Below, piece by piece: positions 28,428 to 38,712 of a DNA stretch of 64,000 bases. The notes under the pieces are model-generated. The model saw only the letters and a list, made by a program, of their open reading frames with translations. It did no database searches and had not been told where the DNA came from. The translations under genes and the position numbers were made by a program. Origin of the DNA: Sacculina carcini (Eukaryota > Arthropoda > Thecostraca > Sacculinidae); the NCBI GenBank assembly GCA_916048095.2, contig OU696576.1, positions 3,326,501 to 3,390,500 on the forward strand. Direction: 5' to 3'. Within the stretch, counting starts at the first letter, position 1. Each line of letters begins with the position of its first letter.

Positions 28428-31270
28428 TGGCGCTTCCGCGTGTACCAGCGGTAGTCAATGGTAGAAATGTGCATGCTGTGATGGACACGGGCTGCACAAT
28501 GTCGATCGTGTCTCGATCGATTGCTGCAAATGCGCGTGGCAGCTGCAGCGTGACTACCGTCGATGGTCGTAGAGTGCCGTGTGCTGGTACGGACAAGGTG
28601 CGAGTGGCTGTAGGTGGCGTGGAACTCTGGTTGCCTGTGATAGTGGCTAACGATCTATTGGGCGAGGTTGAAGTGATTCTTGGCATGGACGTCGTTGCGA
28701 GGCTCGGGGGCGTATACGTGGACGAGCGTGGTGTAGTATTGGGGCCTAGAGAATGTTCGGTGCCTAATGGCAGTCCGGTGTGCAGTGTGATTGCAGGTAC
28801 TGTTCCGAGAACAGCGAAAACTGAGGTGTGTCCGTCGGATGAACTGAAGATAGATGACTGTGATTTTGAGGCTAGATTCGATGGTGACTCGTGGATAGTG
28901 AAGTGGAAATGGTGCGACGGGGCCCCGGTGCTCAGAAACGTTGTCGGTAGTTACAGCAGTGTAAGGAAGCCCGAGTTGAAGGATAGATTTGACGAAGAGA
29001 TTCGGAGATGGATATCACAGGGCTGGTTGATACCTTGTGGAATGACCGGGGGCATACTTCCGTTGATGGCCGTTGATCAACCGAATAAGAAAAAGGTGAG
29101 GCCGGTGATTGACTACCGCGAACTCAATAAGTACGTTGAGAGTCACAGTGGGTTCGACGCTCCGGTGTGTGAAGAGACATTGCGTGGCTGGCGCAGGTGG
29201 CCGGGCCCGCTGAAATTGGTCGACCTGAAGACGTCTTATCTGCAGATCAAAATGGATGAAACTTTATGGCAGTACCAGCAAGTCGAGTTTAATGGGGACA
29301 GGTACTGTCTAACGAGACTGGGATTCGGTCTTAGTTGTGCACCCCGGGTGATGACGAAGATTTTAAGGAAGGTATTGAGCATGAACGAACGAATCCAGTC
29401 AGGAACGAGCTCGTATATAGATGATATTCTGGTAAACGAGAGTGTTGTGAGCGCCGCCGATGTCATCAATCATTTAAAAAAGAACGGTTTGGAGGCGAAG
29501 GTACCTGAGGACATGGAAAATGGTCGAGCGCTTGGACTGAATCTGCGAGTAGACAGAGGTGTTTTGGTTTTCAGCAGAGGGAATGAACTTCCGGATGATG
29601 TAGAAGATGGCACGACCAAGAGACAACTGATTTCCTTGTGCGGTAGACTAGTTGGGCACTATCCTGTGGCTGGGTGGTTGAGGGTTGCCGCTAGTTTTGT
29701 GAAAAGATCGACACAAAATATTGATTGGGATGAAAGCGTGAGCTGTGAGACTTTGGTAATGGCACGAGAAATGCTCAAGAAAGTTCTGTCGAATGATCCA
29801 GTGCGTGGCAGATGGCATGTACCTGACAAGCTGAAAGGAACCGTCTGGTGTGATGCTAGCAGTCTTGCTCTAGGAGTCATTCTTGAGGTGGACGGCGAGG
29901 TAGCAGAAGACGCGTCGTGGCTGCGAAAGTCAGGTGATGCACATCACATCAACGTTGTCGAGATGGACACCGTGTTGAGAGGAGTCAACCTAGCGGTGAA
30001 ATGGGGTATTCAGCAGATCGAGGTGAAAACGGATTCTTCCACGGTGCTTGGATGGCTGAAATCGGTGCTAAACGGCGAGAGCCGGATGAAGAGCAGCATT
30101 GCGGCTGAAATGTTGATCAAACGCAGGCTTGGCGTGTTGAGTGATCTGGCTGATGAACTCGGTCTGAGAATATCAGCATCTTACGTTAGGTCATAACATA
30201 ACAAGGCGGATGCACTCACCAGGGTGCCGAGGTCGTGGCTACGGATGTCTGAGGCAAATAATGAGACGGGTCTTATGACGGTGGAAGAGTTACATGGTCT
30301 GCATCATTTTGGTGTCGACAGAACCTTGGCGCTGAGTAGAATGGTAGATCCCAAAGTGACCAAGAAAGAAACGGAGGACTGTGTGAAAAGATGTTTGCGT
30401 TGTCAGTCGGTGGATCCAGCGCCAGTAAGACACCCTCCTGGCGAAATCAGTGTTGAAAATAATTGGAGTCGCTTGTCGGTGGACGCTACAGAGTACAAGA
30501 GCCAGTGCTATGTGACTATTGTGGATTCCGGCCCATGTCGCTTTGCGCTATGGAAAAAGGCGCGCTCCGAGAACGCCGACGACGTTGTGAGGATCCTGAA
30601 CGACGTGTTTCTCGAAAGAGGACCTCCGGATGAAATGTTGCTGGACAACAGTGCCGCGTTCCGATCGTCTGTACTGGCAGAGCTGTGTGACAAGTGGGGT
30701 GTCATCAGGAGGTATCGAGCAGCTTATCGACCTACGGGAAACGGGATCGTAGAGCGTCATCATCGCACTGTGAAGAGAATGGCGGAACGATGTGGCAAAA
30801 CTCCACCAGAAATGGTGTTTTGGTACAACATGGCACCAAGGAATATCGCCGACCCTGAGACGGCTCCAGCTCGCGGGCTGTACCGCTATGAGTGGAGACA
30901 TCCCATGACTCCTGTTGAGGGTTCTCGGAAAGAAGACAGTGGCTGGCGAGTGGGAGATGAGGTGCTGGTGAAACCACCTGGAGCGAGATGCACCATACAT
31001 TGGCGCAGAGGTAGAGTTACTGGTGTGACATCTTCCAGTAATATTGACGTCGACGGCACACCGCGCCACGTCCTAGACGTGCGGCGCTTGTTTGCGGTTG
31101 AATCGGACGAAGAGGACGAAAGCGAGGCGCGGCGTTCTACTGGTGAAGCGGAGATGCGGAGTTTCGGTGAAGAGCATCAAGGCAGGCCCGTAAGAGAAAG
31201 GCGCAGACCTCGGTGGATGGAAGATTACCACGTTGGAGATGATGAAGACATCACGGGGGCGTGTGGTTAG
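28301..31270 (+). CDS. pol: P2 Pol: protease, RT, RNase H, integrase (one stop)
   Basis: A single frame of 990 codons, open from 28301, interrupted only by TAA at 30194-30196. Retropepsin has VMDTGCTMS (Asp about residue 62). RT has VRPVIDYRELNKY, LVDLKTSYLQIKMD, RLGFGLSCAP and the catalytic box SSYIDDILVNE (about residue 372). RNase H reads VWCDASSLALGVILE, with VVEMDT and TDSSTVLGWL. Integrase has HGLHHFGV ... CLRCQ and a DDE core in SVDATEY, LLDNSAAFRSS and NGIVERHHR. The stop falls in the RNase H end, where P3 reads RSADNKADK. The WCDASS-type RNase H and this RT differ clearly from the CsRn1 and Mag elements nearby, so it is a separate gypsy-like lineage. The final codons enter the 3' LTR. 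Confidence 0.87.
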
Positions 31271-31715
31271 TGCGTGTATTAATTGTTGTATATTTGTATA
31301 TGTGTGTAAGAGTTTGTAAGCGTACGCGTGCACTATTGGACTTGTTATTGGGAACGTTACTGCAGGTGGCTCGAATGTCATGCGCGTGCAACTGAACATG
31401 TGTGTGTATGCGCGTGTGTGTTTGTATGTTCGTGTGTGCGTGAGTGACAGTTGATTGCGTCAGCGAGAATGTGACGAGTCAGTGAGAGTCTTGGTGTTGC
31501 GTTGGTTTAGTGTGCGGTGTTTTGTGCGGCGATAGTTGTTTCAGTGCTTTTCGCGTGTGCGTTTGTCTAGGGGTTTTACGTGCGAGTGTGAGAGGATCTT
31601 GTGTGCCGTATTCTTCTCCGTGTTCTTTGCTGGCGTCGTCTAAACTATTGTGCGGCTTTATTTCCAGTTTCATATCATCGATATAATTCGCATTAAATAC
31701 ATCGTTCACATTACA
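31262..31715 (+). repeat. P2 3' LTR
   Basis: 454 bp, nearly identical to 27177-27630. The differences I found are GTACGCG vs GTGCGCG, and CTAAAC vs CTGAAC. Confidence 0.95.
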
Positions 31716-31720
31716 GTTTG

Positions 31721-34700
31721 TGAGAAAGTCAGAGGCGGTATCGGAGCTAGATGATCTGTTGAGTGTTGGTGGTCAACAGAAACGTTTGGTACACGGTGCG
31801 ACGACCCTGTTCACGCTGACGATGCAAGAGCATTGAAGATGTTAAATGAAACAATATGTCAACGAGGCAAAAAGTATGAAGTTGGACTACTATGGATAGA
31901 TGACGATGTGGTTATGCCGAATAACTACTCGATGGCTTTCTCTAGGCTAAGGTTGTTGGAAAAGTCACTGAAACGTACGCCCGGGAAGATTGAGGTGTAT
32001 GACCAGGTTTTTCAAAGCTATGTTGACAAGGGGTTCGCGAATGTGATTCCAAAAGACAAAATCGACTGTGACTCTCCAAGGAGATGGGTGCTGCCGCATC
32101 ATGCTGTTTACCACCCAAGGAAGACCAAACCACGCGTTGTGTTTGACGCTGCTGCTGTATGTGAAGGGATATCGTTGAACAGTGAACTATTATCTGGACC
32201 CGATCTACTTGTAAACATGTGTGGCGTACTGCTTCGCTTCCGAGAGGAGTTTATTGGTATATCAGCAGATATTAAACAAATGTACCATCAGATCCTGGTT
32301 CGACCTGATGATCAACCAGCTTTGAGTTTTCTCTGGAGAAATGGAAATACTGCTGTCAAACCACGATTGTACCGAATGTTGGTGCTCATATTCGGAGCAA
32401 AGTGTAGTCCATCAATCGCGAATTTCATTTTGAGACGTGTAGTCGAAGATAAGAAAGATGTTTGTCAGCGAACGGAAGCGACCGCCGAAGCAGTTCATCG
32501 AAATATGTATATGGATGATTTTGTGCGCTCAGAAAAATGTTCGGCCGACGCTTCAGTTATGAAAGAAGACATGACGAAGATCTTGCAACAAGGAGGGTTT
32601 CGTCTCCACAAATGGACATCAAATCTTTCTGAGCTGCGGGAAGAAGGAATTTCAGCGCAGCAAAACGTCTTGGGGTGTATCTGGGATACAGATGAAGATT
32701 ACATACAAATTTCTGTTGGTGAAATGGACGTTACTAACACGAAAAGATGTTTGCTGCGACGTATAGCGACCATATTTGATCCTCTTGGTCTTGCTGCGCC
32801 GTTGGTGTTGAAATTGAAACTATTTTTCCAGCGTATGTGGCTCAAGAAGCAAGATTGGGACGATACGTTTGATTCAGCTGATGCTTCTGAATGGCACTCG
32901 TTGCTTCAAGAATCTTCATATCTCAGAGAGCTGCGCATTCCTCGATGTTTGCGCAAGGGGCCAGGGAATTTCGCTAGAACCGTTGAGCTTCATGTGTTTT
33001 GCCATTCATCCGAGTTGGCTTTTGCTGCAGTGGCGTATGCTCGGTTCGTGAGTGAAGAGGGTCGCGGGCTTATGTCTCTGATAACGTCTCGGACCAGGCT
33101 TGCGCCTTTGAAGGCATTGTCCATTGTACGGTTGGAGCTGCAAGGGGCTGTGATGGCAGTACGCATGGTCCGCATGTTGAAACAAGAGTCAATGTATTCA
33201 TTCAGTAGAATTGTGTTGTGGACTGATAGTATGGTTGTTTTGCAGATGATCCAGCATCCAAGTAGGAAGTTCAAAACGTTTGTGGCAAACAGAGTCTCAG
33301 AAATACAATGTTCGAGTGAAGAGCACCAGTGGAGACATGTGGCTGGTGGCAGTAATCCAGCGGATCTGGCGTCCCGCGGTGTTCCTGTGCGTGTACTCAC
33401 TTCATCCAAATTATGGTGGCATGTACCGAAGTTCTTGGCGGAGTTGGCAGATTTCTGGCCTGTATGTGATGTTGTAGATATTGACCAAGAACATTGTGAG
33501 ATCAAGAAGTCTTCTATGATTGAGTCTGTAAAAAATGTACAACTCGAACATCCAGTTGATCCTACAAGATTTTCATCGTGGTCGAAGTTCGTTCGGACTG
33601 TGGCGTGGATCCATCGCTTCGTTCGAAATCTCAAGGTGAAAGTGAATAAAGAAAAATCTGCACAGTGTGGACCCTTGAGTGTACATGAAGTGAATTCAGC
33701 AGAACTGTTTGTTATTAGTCGGGATCAACAAATGCATTCGTCAAGTGTGACCTCAGATGATTCTATGATTGACCAGCGAGGATTGATTCGATACAAGGGA
33801 CGTCTCAGTAGAGCACCGCTAGCTGAGTACACTCGACATCCCATCATTTTGTCGCGGAAAAGTGACCTAATTGGTTTACTGATACATGATCACCATGTTC
33901 GAGTCATGCATTCTGGATTGAATCACACCATGAATAAGATCAGAGAGAGGTTCTGGTTTTCGCACATGAGGTCGACGGTTCGAGATGTTATTCATCGTTG
34001 TATATACTGTCAGAATCGTCTAGCATCACCGACATTTCCAAAGATGGCCGAATTGCCATGTGAACGGTTCGATATGTCAAGACCGTTTTCGTCAGTCGGT
34101 CTACTAGATAAATAGACTACTTCGGACCTACGGAAGTAAAAAAGTTCCGAAAAGTTTAAAAACGATATATTCTTCTGATCACATGTCTATCCACGAGGGC
34201 TGTACATCTTGAAGTCACCTATTCTATGGACACGGATTGTTTTCTGTTAGCTCTGCGGAGGTTTATCGCACGTAGAGGCCAGGTCAAGGTTATTTTCTCA
34301 GATAACGGTACAAATTTCGTGGGCGGAGAGCGCCAACTTCGTGATGCCATTCATCTGTGGAACCAAGAGGTGATTGTAGATGAACTGTGTCAACGACAAA
34401 TAGACTGGATTTTTAATCCGCCGCTGGCTAGTCACATGGGTGGAGTGTGGGAGCGGTTAGTTGCATCTGTAAACAGAGCAATCCGAGTAGTCCTGCGCGA
34501 GAAAAAACCTACCGATGACGTTTTGTAGACGATAATAACAGAGGGGAGTTTATGATGAGTTCACGGCCGCTCACTTACGTTTCAAACGATGTTGGAGATC
34601 CAGAAGCGATAACACCAAACCATTTTTTGATTGGAGCAGGACAAGGTGGACTGCCGCCAGGTGTTTTCAATGAGACGGACATAATCCGGACAACAAGAAG

Positions 34701-34989
34701 ATGGAGGTTCAGTCAAGCTATGGCTGATCAAATATGGCGACGATGGAAGCGAGAGTATGTTCCATCGCTTATGGAAAGAAAGAAGTGGAGAAAGGACAGC
34801 GACAATCTCAAGCGGGGCGACGTAGTGATGTTGGTGGATGAAGACAGCCCTAGGAAAAATTGGCCGTTGGGTATAGTGAAGGCAGTGTTCCCCGGGTCTG
34901 ATGGAGTGGCGCGTTCAGCTACAGTTCGCACGTCGAGGAGTGAGTATCGACGTCCGGTTACCAAGCTGGCTTTGTTGGGAAAGGCTTGA
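31721..34989 (+). pseudogene. pol: BEL Pol: RT, RNase H, integrase
   Basis: The BEL frame resumes after P2 with VRKSEAVSELDDLL and shifts near 31800. It is then open from 31833 to 34115: RT (VFDAAAVCEGISLN, ISADIKQMYHQI, catalytic box RNMYMDDFVRS), RNase H (LWTDSMVVLQMI, HVAGGSNPADLASRG) and the integrase finger (HDHHVRVMHSGLNH ... CIYCQ). A shift and a stop near 34115-34165 break the integrase core, which continues at 34226 with SDNGTNFVGG and MGGVWERLV. Stops at about 34526 and 34550 precede the C-terminal domain 34552-34989 (ITPNHFLIG, RWRFSQAMADQIWRRW), typical of BEL integrases. The YMDDFV box and the order of domains identify BEL/Pao. Confidence 0.9.
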
Positions 34990-35095
34990 TTTGATTTATT
35001 TACCTCTCAATACCTTTCGTTCATGTTTCATTTGATTGACGTGTTTGTGTGTATATAGTGTGGGGTTGGATTTGCTGCGCAAATCAGAGGGGGAG

Positions 35096-35469
35096 TGTAG
35101 AGACGATGTTGGCACCTCCGCGCTGAAAGGAGAAGACGGAACTATATAGGGTGTGTGGAGACTGTTGGTTTCTTTGTGTTTATATTTGTTGGCTTACATG
35201 TTCTTGCTTTTGCATTGATGGATTGAATATTTTGGATATTTTATGGGATAACAACAAGATAGATGGTGGTTGAGGTTGTTGTGGTTGATAATGTGTTTGG
35301 TTAGGAAGTGTTTGTGAAGTATTGAAAACGAAGGAAGCGTTACTGTTTAGTACCGTGTCAAAGTGAAACCATTGATCAGAAAAATATATTGTGTGAAATA
35401 TTATGTGATCGGAACACCGTGGAGTTTTGCTTGGGCGCGCGTAACAACAGTTCGTTTTGGGATCGAACA
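35096..35469 (+). repeat. BEL 3' LTR
   Basis: It starts TGTAGAGACGATG after the purine tract CAGAGGGGGAG and ends GGATCGAACA. It is followed by GCCCC. Confidence 0.92.
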
Positions 35470-35474
35470 GCCCC

Positions 35475-36375
35475 CCTCCAGTTCAAGGAGAAAAACGGAC
35501 TGGGGGCGAACTACACGACCGGAACGAGTGATTCGCGTACGCAGAACCGCTGGTAGAGTGTGCGTTTGTGGTGTATGGGCAAATGTTGTTGCCCTACATT
35601 GGCACAGACGCCACACTGGTGCTGGAGGGCAGGTGAGAGAAAGGCGCTGCTGAAGCCGCTGCTGAGGAAAACATCGATTGACGACGACGGCGTGACCTGC
35701 GTGAAGGGTGACGTCCCGGCTGTTTGCGGCAGGTTGCTGAAGAGCACTGGAGTCGACGGGAGCATAGTGGGTGGTGGGGTCAAAGTGTTGTGCCCTGTCG
35801 CGACAGCCAGTGATGAAGAATACGGCAGGCTGCGGCGGAGCACTGAAGAACACGGGCGGAAGCGGGAGCGTGGTAGACGCTGGAGCCTGACGTGTTGTGC
35901 TTCGCCGCAGCCACGGTGTGTGCGTCAGGTGGAGGCCGTCGTCGGGGTCGCTTGTTTTTGGTTGTTTGGTTTGCGTTGTTTTATTGTATGTTCTCTAGTT
36001 TGTTTATGTTTCTTTAAAAACAGATGGAGGTGTGGTGTGATTACGAATTGTGAGCGAGAAAGGGAGTGTGTGAGCGCGTTGGAGTGTGTATGGTTTTGTG
36101 TGTGTGATGCGCATTTGCGTTCGTGTCGTTTACTGTGTGTATAGTTGTGTTTGTATGTGTATGTGTTTGGTTAAGTGTTCATGTCCCGCGGCGGCGAGCG
36201 AGTGACCGGCTCGCCGCTGATTGGTTGTGGCGGTTGGCGTGAGGCATGTGCGTGTGTGTGTGCTCCCGTGTGTCACGGTGTGATCCTGGGAGTCATGTTC
36301 GAAGTGTGGTGGTGTTCTGACGTCTTGTAGGCGCGCGTGGGACAGTGATGCTCACGCGCGCCTGTCTTTAATATA
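35475..36375 (+). repeat. Repeat R, plus copy
   Basis: It shares blocks in reverse orientation with 22845-23475, including GGCAAATGTTGTTGCCCTAC near 35578, GCGAGCGAGTGACCGGCTCG near 36190 and GC-rich CGCGCGTGGGACAGTGATG near 36332. A 350-bp stretch in between is not shared. It contains a purine tract (GGACTGGGGGCGAAC) near 35500. No coding motif is seen. Confidence 0.55.
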
Positions 36376-36890
36376 TTTTAGTGTTCTGGTTTCTTACATA
36401 CACCCAAATGTGACGCACTTTGCCAATTTCCACAATGCTAATTTTTTCCAACATAATCTCGTGGTCAATTGTGTCGAAAGCCTTTTTTGAATCTATGCAA
36501 ATACGAATTGTTAATTCCTTCTTGTCAATGTTTTCCGTTAATTCATTTACAAGCGCCGTCATAGCATGCAGCTTACTCTTGTTTTTTGGAAACCAAATTG
36601 GTTTTCATTACGAATTTTTAACTTATTCAAATAGCTTTGCTACTGTCGTCTTTCTGTCGTAGTCTGTCATTCATCTGTCATAGTCTACTGTCGAATATTC
36701 TTGAGAATTGTGGTAGCAGAGAGAAAGGCCTGTAATTAGATAGATCGCCCATATTATCACATTTGTGTAACGGTATCACTTTGACAATCTTCCTTTTGGT
36801 GGGAAATCGGTCTGTTTTCAGAAAAAGGTTATATATATATATATATATATATATATACCAATAGTTCAAGAATATAGAAGCAGGTCAATT
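36368..36890 (-). pseudogene. LINE RT fragment
   Basis: Two adjacent minus-strand frames hold non-LTR RT motifs in the right order. 36678-36869 reads VIPLHKCDNMGDLSNYRPFS (RT motif 0/1), and 36368-36562 reads CIDSKKAFDTIDHEIMLEK (RT motif A, Asp present). The catalytic YADD part is absent, so the copy is truncated at both ends and frameshifted. An (AT)n run lies at its upstream edge. The family differs in sequence from the other LINEs in the window. Confidence 0.75.
36830..36857. repeat. (AT)n microsatellite
   Basis: About 14 uninterrupted AT dinucleotides. Confidence 0.95.
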
Positions 36891-36899
36891 TCACTAAAC

Positions 36900-37221
36900 T
36901 CATGTTGAGACTAGAGATGCGACCTAAAAAAACAACGTTTTTTTATATAAAAAACAGTTTTTTTTGCCAAAAAAAACCTCGACAAAAAACACGTTTTTGT
37001 TGTTTGTTCAAGAGTCATGCAAATAATTCAAATTATGGAAATGATATATTTGGGATGTTAAATGAATTATTATTCATCAACACATGAGTTATTCATGCTA
37101 TTAGTGACCCTATCAAATTGAATTATCATTAAATATGCCTAATATAATTGTTATAATGTGTCTGAAAGCCCTAATATCATTGTTTGCACGGTACTGAGCG
37201 GCACTTCTATTTACAGTGTAG
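36900..37221. other. A/T-rich spacer with A-run/T-run palindromes
   Basis: No gene is seen. Motifs of the type AAAAAACAACGTTTTTTT and AAAAAACACGTTTTTG (36928-36995) resemble those at 1784-1862. Confidence 0.6.
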
Positions 37222-38265
37222 TGTGGCGTTTGGTTAGCCACTGAATTACTTACGTTTACAATGCGAGATCTTTGGACCGACTGTATTTGACCCCAGTGTT
37301 CAGGTCACACATCAGGTCATACCACAGGTCACACACAAGCATACAGACACACAATTACAAGAAGTCGAAAAAGAAAAGGACCTAGGGATTATCGTCAACA
37401 AACGGCTATCGCCTGATAACCACGTGACACAGGTTGTTAAGAAAGCCAATAATACAATGGCAAACATCAAGGCGGCGTTCACGTACATTGATGAGGAAAT
37501 GATGAAAAAACTGATCGTGTCTACAGTCCGCCCAGCGTTGGAGTATGCAGCCGCATTCTGGAGTCCGCACTTACAAAAACACATCGTTAAACTGGAAAGA
37601 GTACAAAGGTCGGCTACTAGAACAATAAAAACCCTTGAAAAATATAGTTACACAGATAGATTACAGAAACTGGCATTACCAACATTAGAAGACAGAAGAA
37701 AACGAGGCGATTTGATCACCATTTATAGATGCCTAACAAAAAAAGAGCAAATTCAGAACGAAAACATATTTCGACACTCAAAATCAAACAGAAAGCATAA
37801 TTTCGGCCTTCAAAAACAAAGAATCAAGAAAGACATACAAAAATACAGCTTTCCAAACAGGGCAATCGATTATTGGAACATATTACCCAAAGAAATTGTC
37901 AACCAGACCACAACACAAACGTTCAAACAGAAATATGATCTTTGGAAGGCAGGAGCCACGAGTCTTTGACTCATTTCTGCGGAGACAACTCGGTGAGAAC
38001 AACTCGGTGAGAACAATTGGTCAAGCACAGACATGATCCAACAACACACGCAGTGACAAAGGCAAACACGACACACAGACATACTAGCTCAGTAGACACA
38101 TACACACCGGACACACACCACTGACCCAAGACTAACTACACACAGACATACACTTGACATACATACACACCAGACGCGTATACAGACGAGCGAAACGTAC
38201 ACACACGACAGGACACACTAACACATCCGCAAACATACAAACAATGCAAAACATGATACACCACA
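37222..38265 (-). repeat. C3 3' LTR, split by a LINE
   Basis: On the plus strand the LTR starts TGTGGCGTTTGGTTAGCCAC and ends ATACACCACA. The LINE at 37357-38012 interrupts it between two ACAATT copies. Confidence 0.85.
37357..38012 (+). mobile_element. 5'-truncated LINE inserted in the C3 3' LTR
   Basis: Flanked by ACAATT at 37351-37356 and 38013-38018. The frame 37357-37969 is open and gives the C-terminal end of a LINE RT: a GIIVNKRLSPDNHVTQV-like start, TVRPALEYAAAFWSPHL, KLERVQRSATRTI and FPNRAIDYWNILPKEIV. The catalytic RT core is not present. The 3' end carries a short tandem repeat (AACTCGGTGAGAAC twice) instead of poly(A). The other C3 LTR lacks this insertion. Confidence 0.85.
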
Positions 38266-38712
38266 AGTCTCCCCCACCAGAAGCGGAGCTAGTCAAGCAG
38301 TGAAGTAAGCGAGTGTAAGCGTAAACAGTAGCAATGGTGGTGCGTATAACATGTTGAAAAATACAATGAAAATATCAAAGATATGTACGAATGACATCAG
38401 AACATATATGATCAACGAAACGCTCGGTTATCACGTGTGCATCAAGGTAGACGATTCACAATACGATGCACGACAGCAGCGTATACAAACATAGGTGCAT
38501 ATAGATCAATACAAAAATGAACATTAAACAGTGTGTAAATGATACGCGTGCATGACAAACAATATTACACAAAACATAGTGTGGCGCTTGTAGTCAAATA
38601 TGCAAATTGAAACACAGTGCTTAACACGCATATCATGTTCAACACGCACGCATACACCAATTAGGGACATACAGATATACACAATATTTACATACATTTT
38701 ACACTGCAATAA
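38266..38712 (-). other. C3 3' untranslated region with polypurine tract
   Basis: Non-coding stretch between the pol stop and the 3' LTR. The purine tract, read on the minus strand, ends GGTGGGGGAGACT at the LTR. The plus-strand block CTCCCCCACCAGAAGCGGAG (38270-38289) is identical in N1 near 63220. Confidence 0.75.

Larger units (their letters stand above)
27177..31715 (+). mobile_element. P2: gypsy-like element nested in the BEL element
   Basis: A complete 4539-bp element with two 454-bp LTRs that I find to differ at only two positions. It is flanked by GTTTG on both sides (27172-27176 and 31716-31720), which duplicates BEL sequence. It carries gag and pol overlapping in the -1 phase, a tRNA-Phe-5'-type primer site, and a short purine tract (ACGGGGGCG) before the 3' LTR. 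One premature stop in pol is the only visible coding defect. Confidence 0.95.
24579..35469 (+). mobile_element. BEL/Pao LTR retrotransposon interrupted by P2
   Basis: LTRs of 371 and 374 bp bound the element, flanked by the 5-bp target duplication GCCCC (24574-24578 and 35470-35474). The order is gag, retropepsin, RT, RNase H, integrase, as in BEL/Pao. Removing P2 leaves about 6.3 kb, the usual BEL size. Several stops and frameshifts show it is no longer coding-competent. Confidence 0.93.

Noticed and set aside
30194..30196. Programmed readthrough between P2 RNase H and integrase
   Set aside because: The stop falls inside a conserved motif where P3 has a sense codon, and P3 has its stop at a different place.
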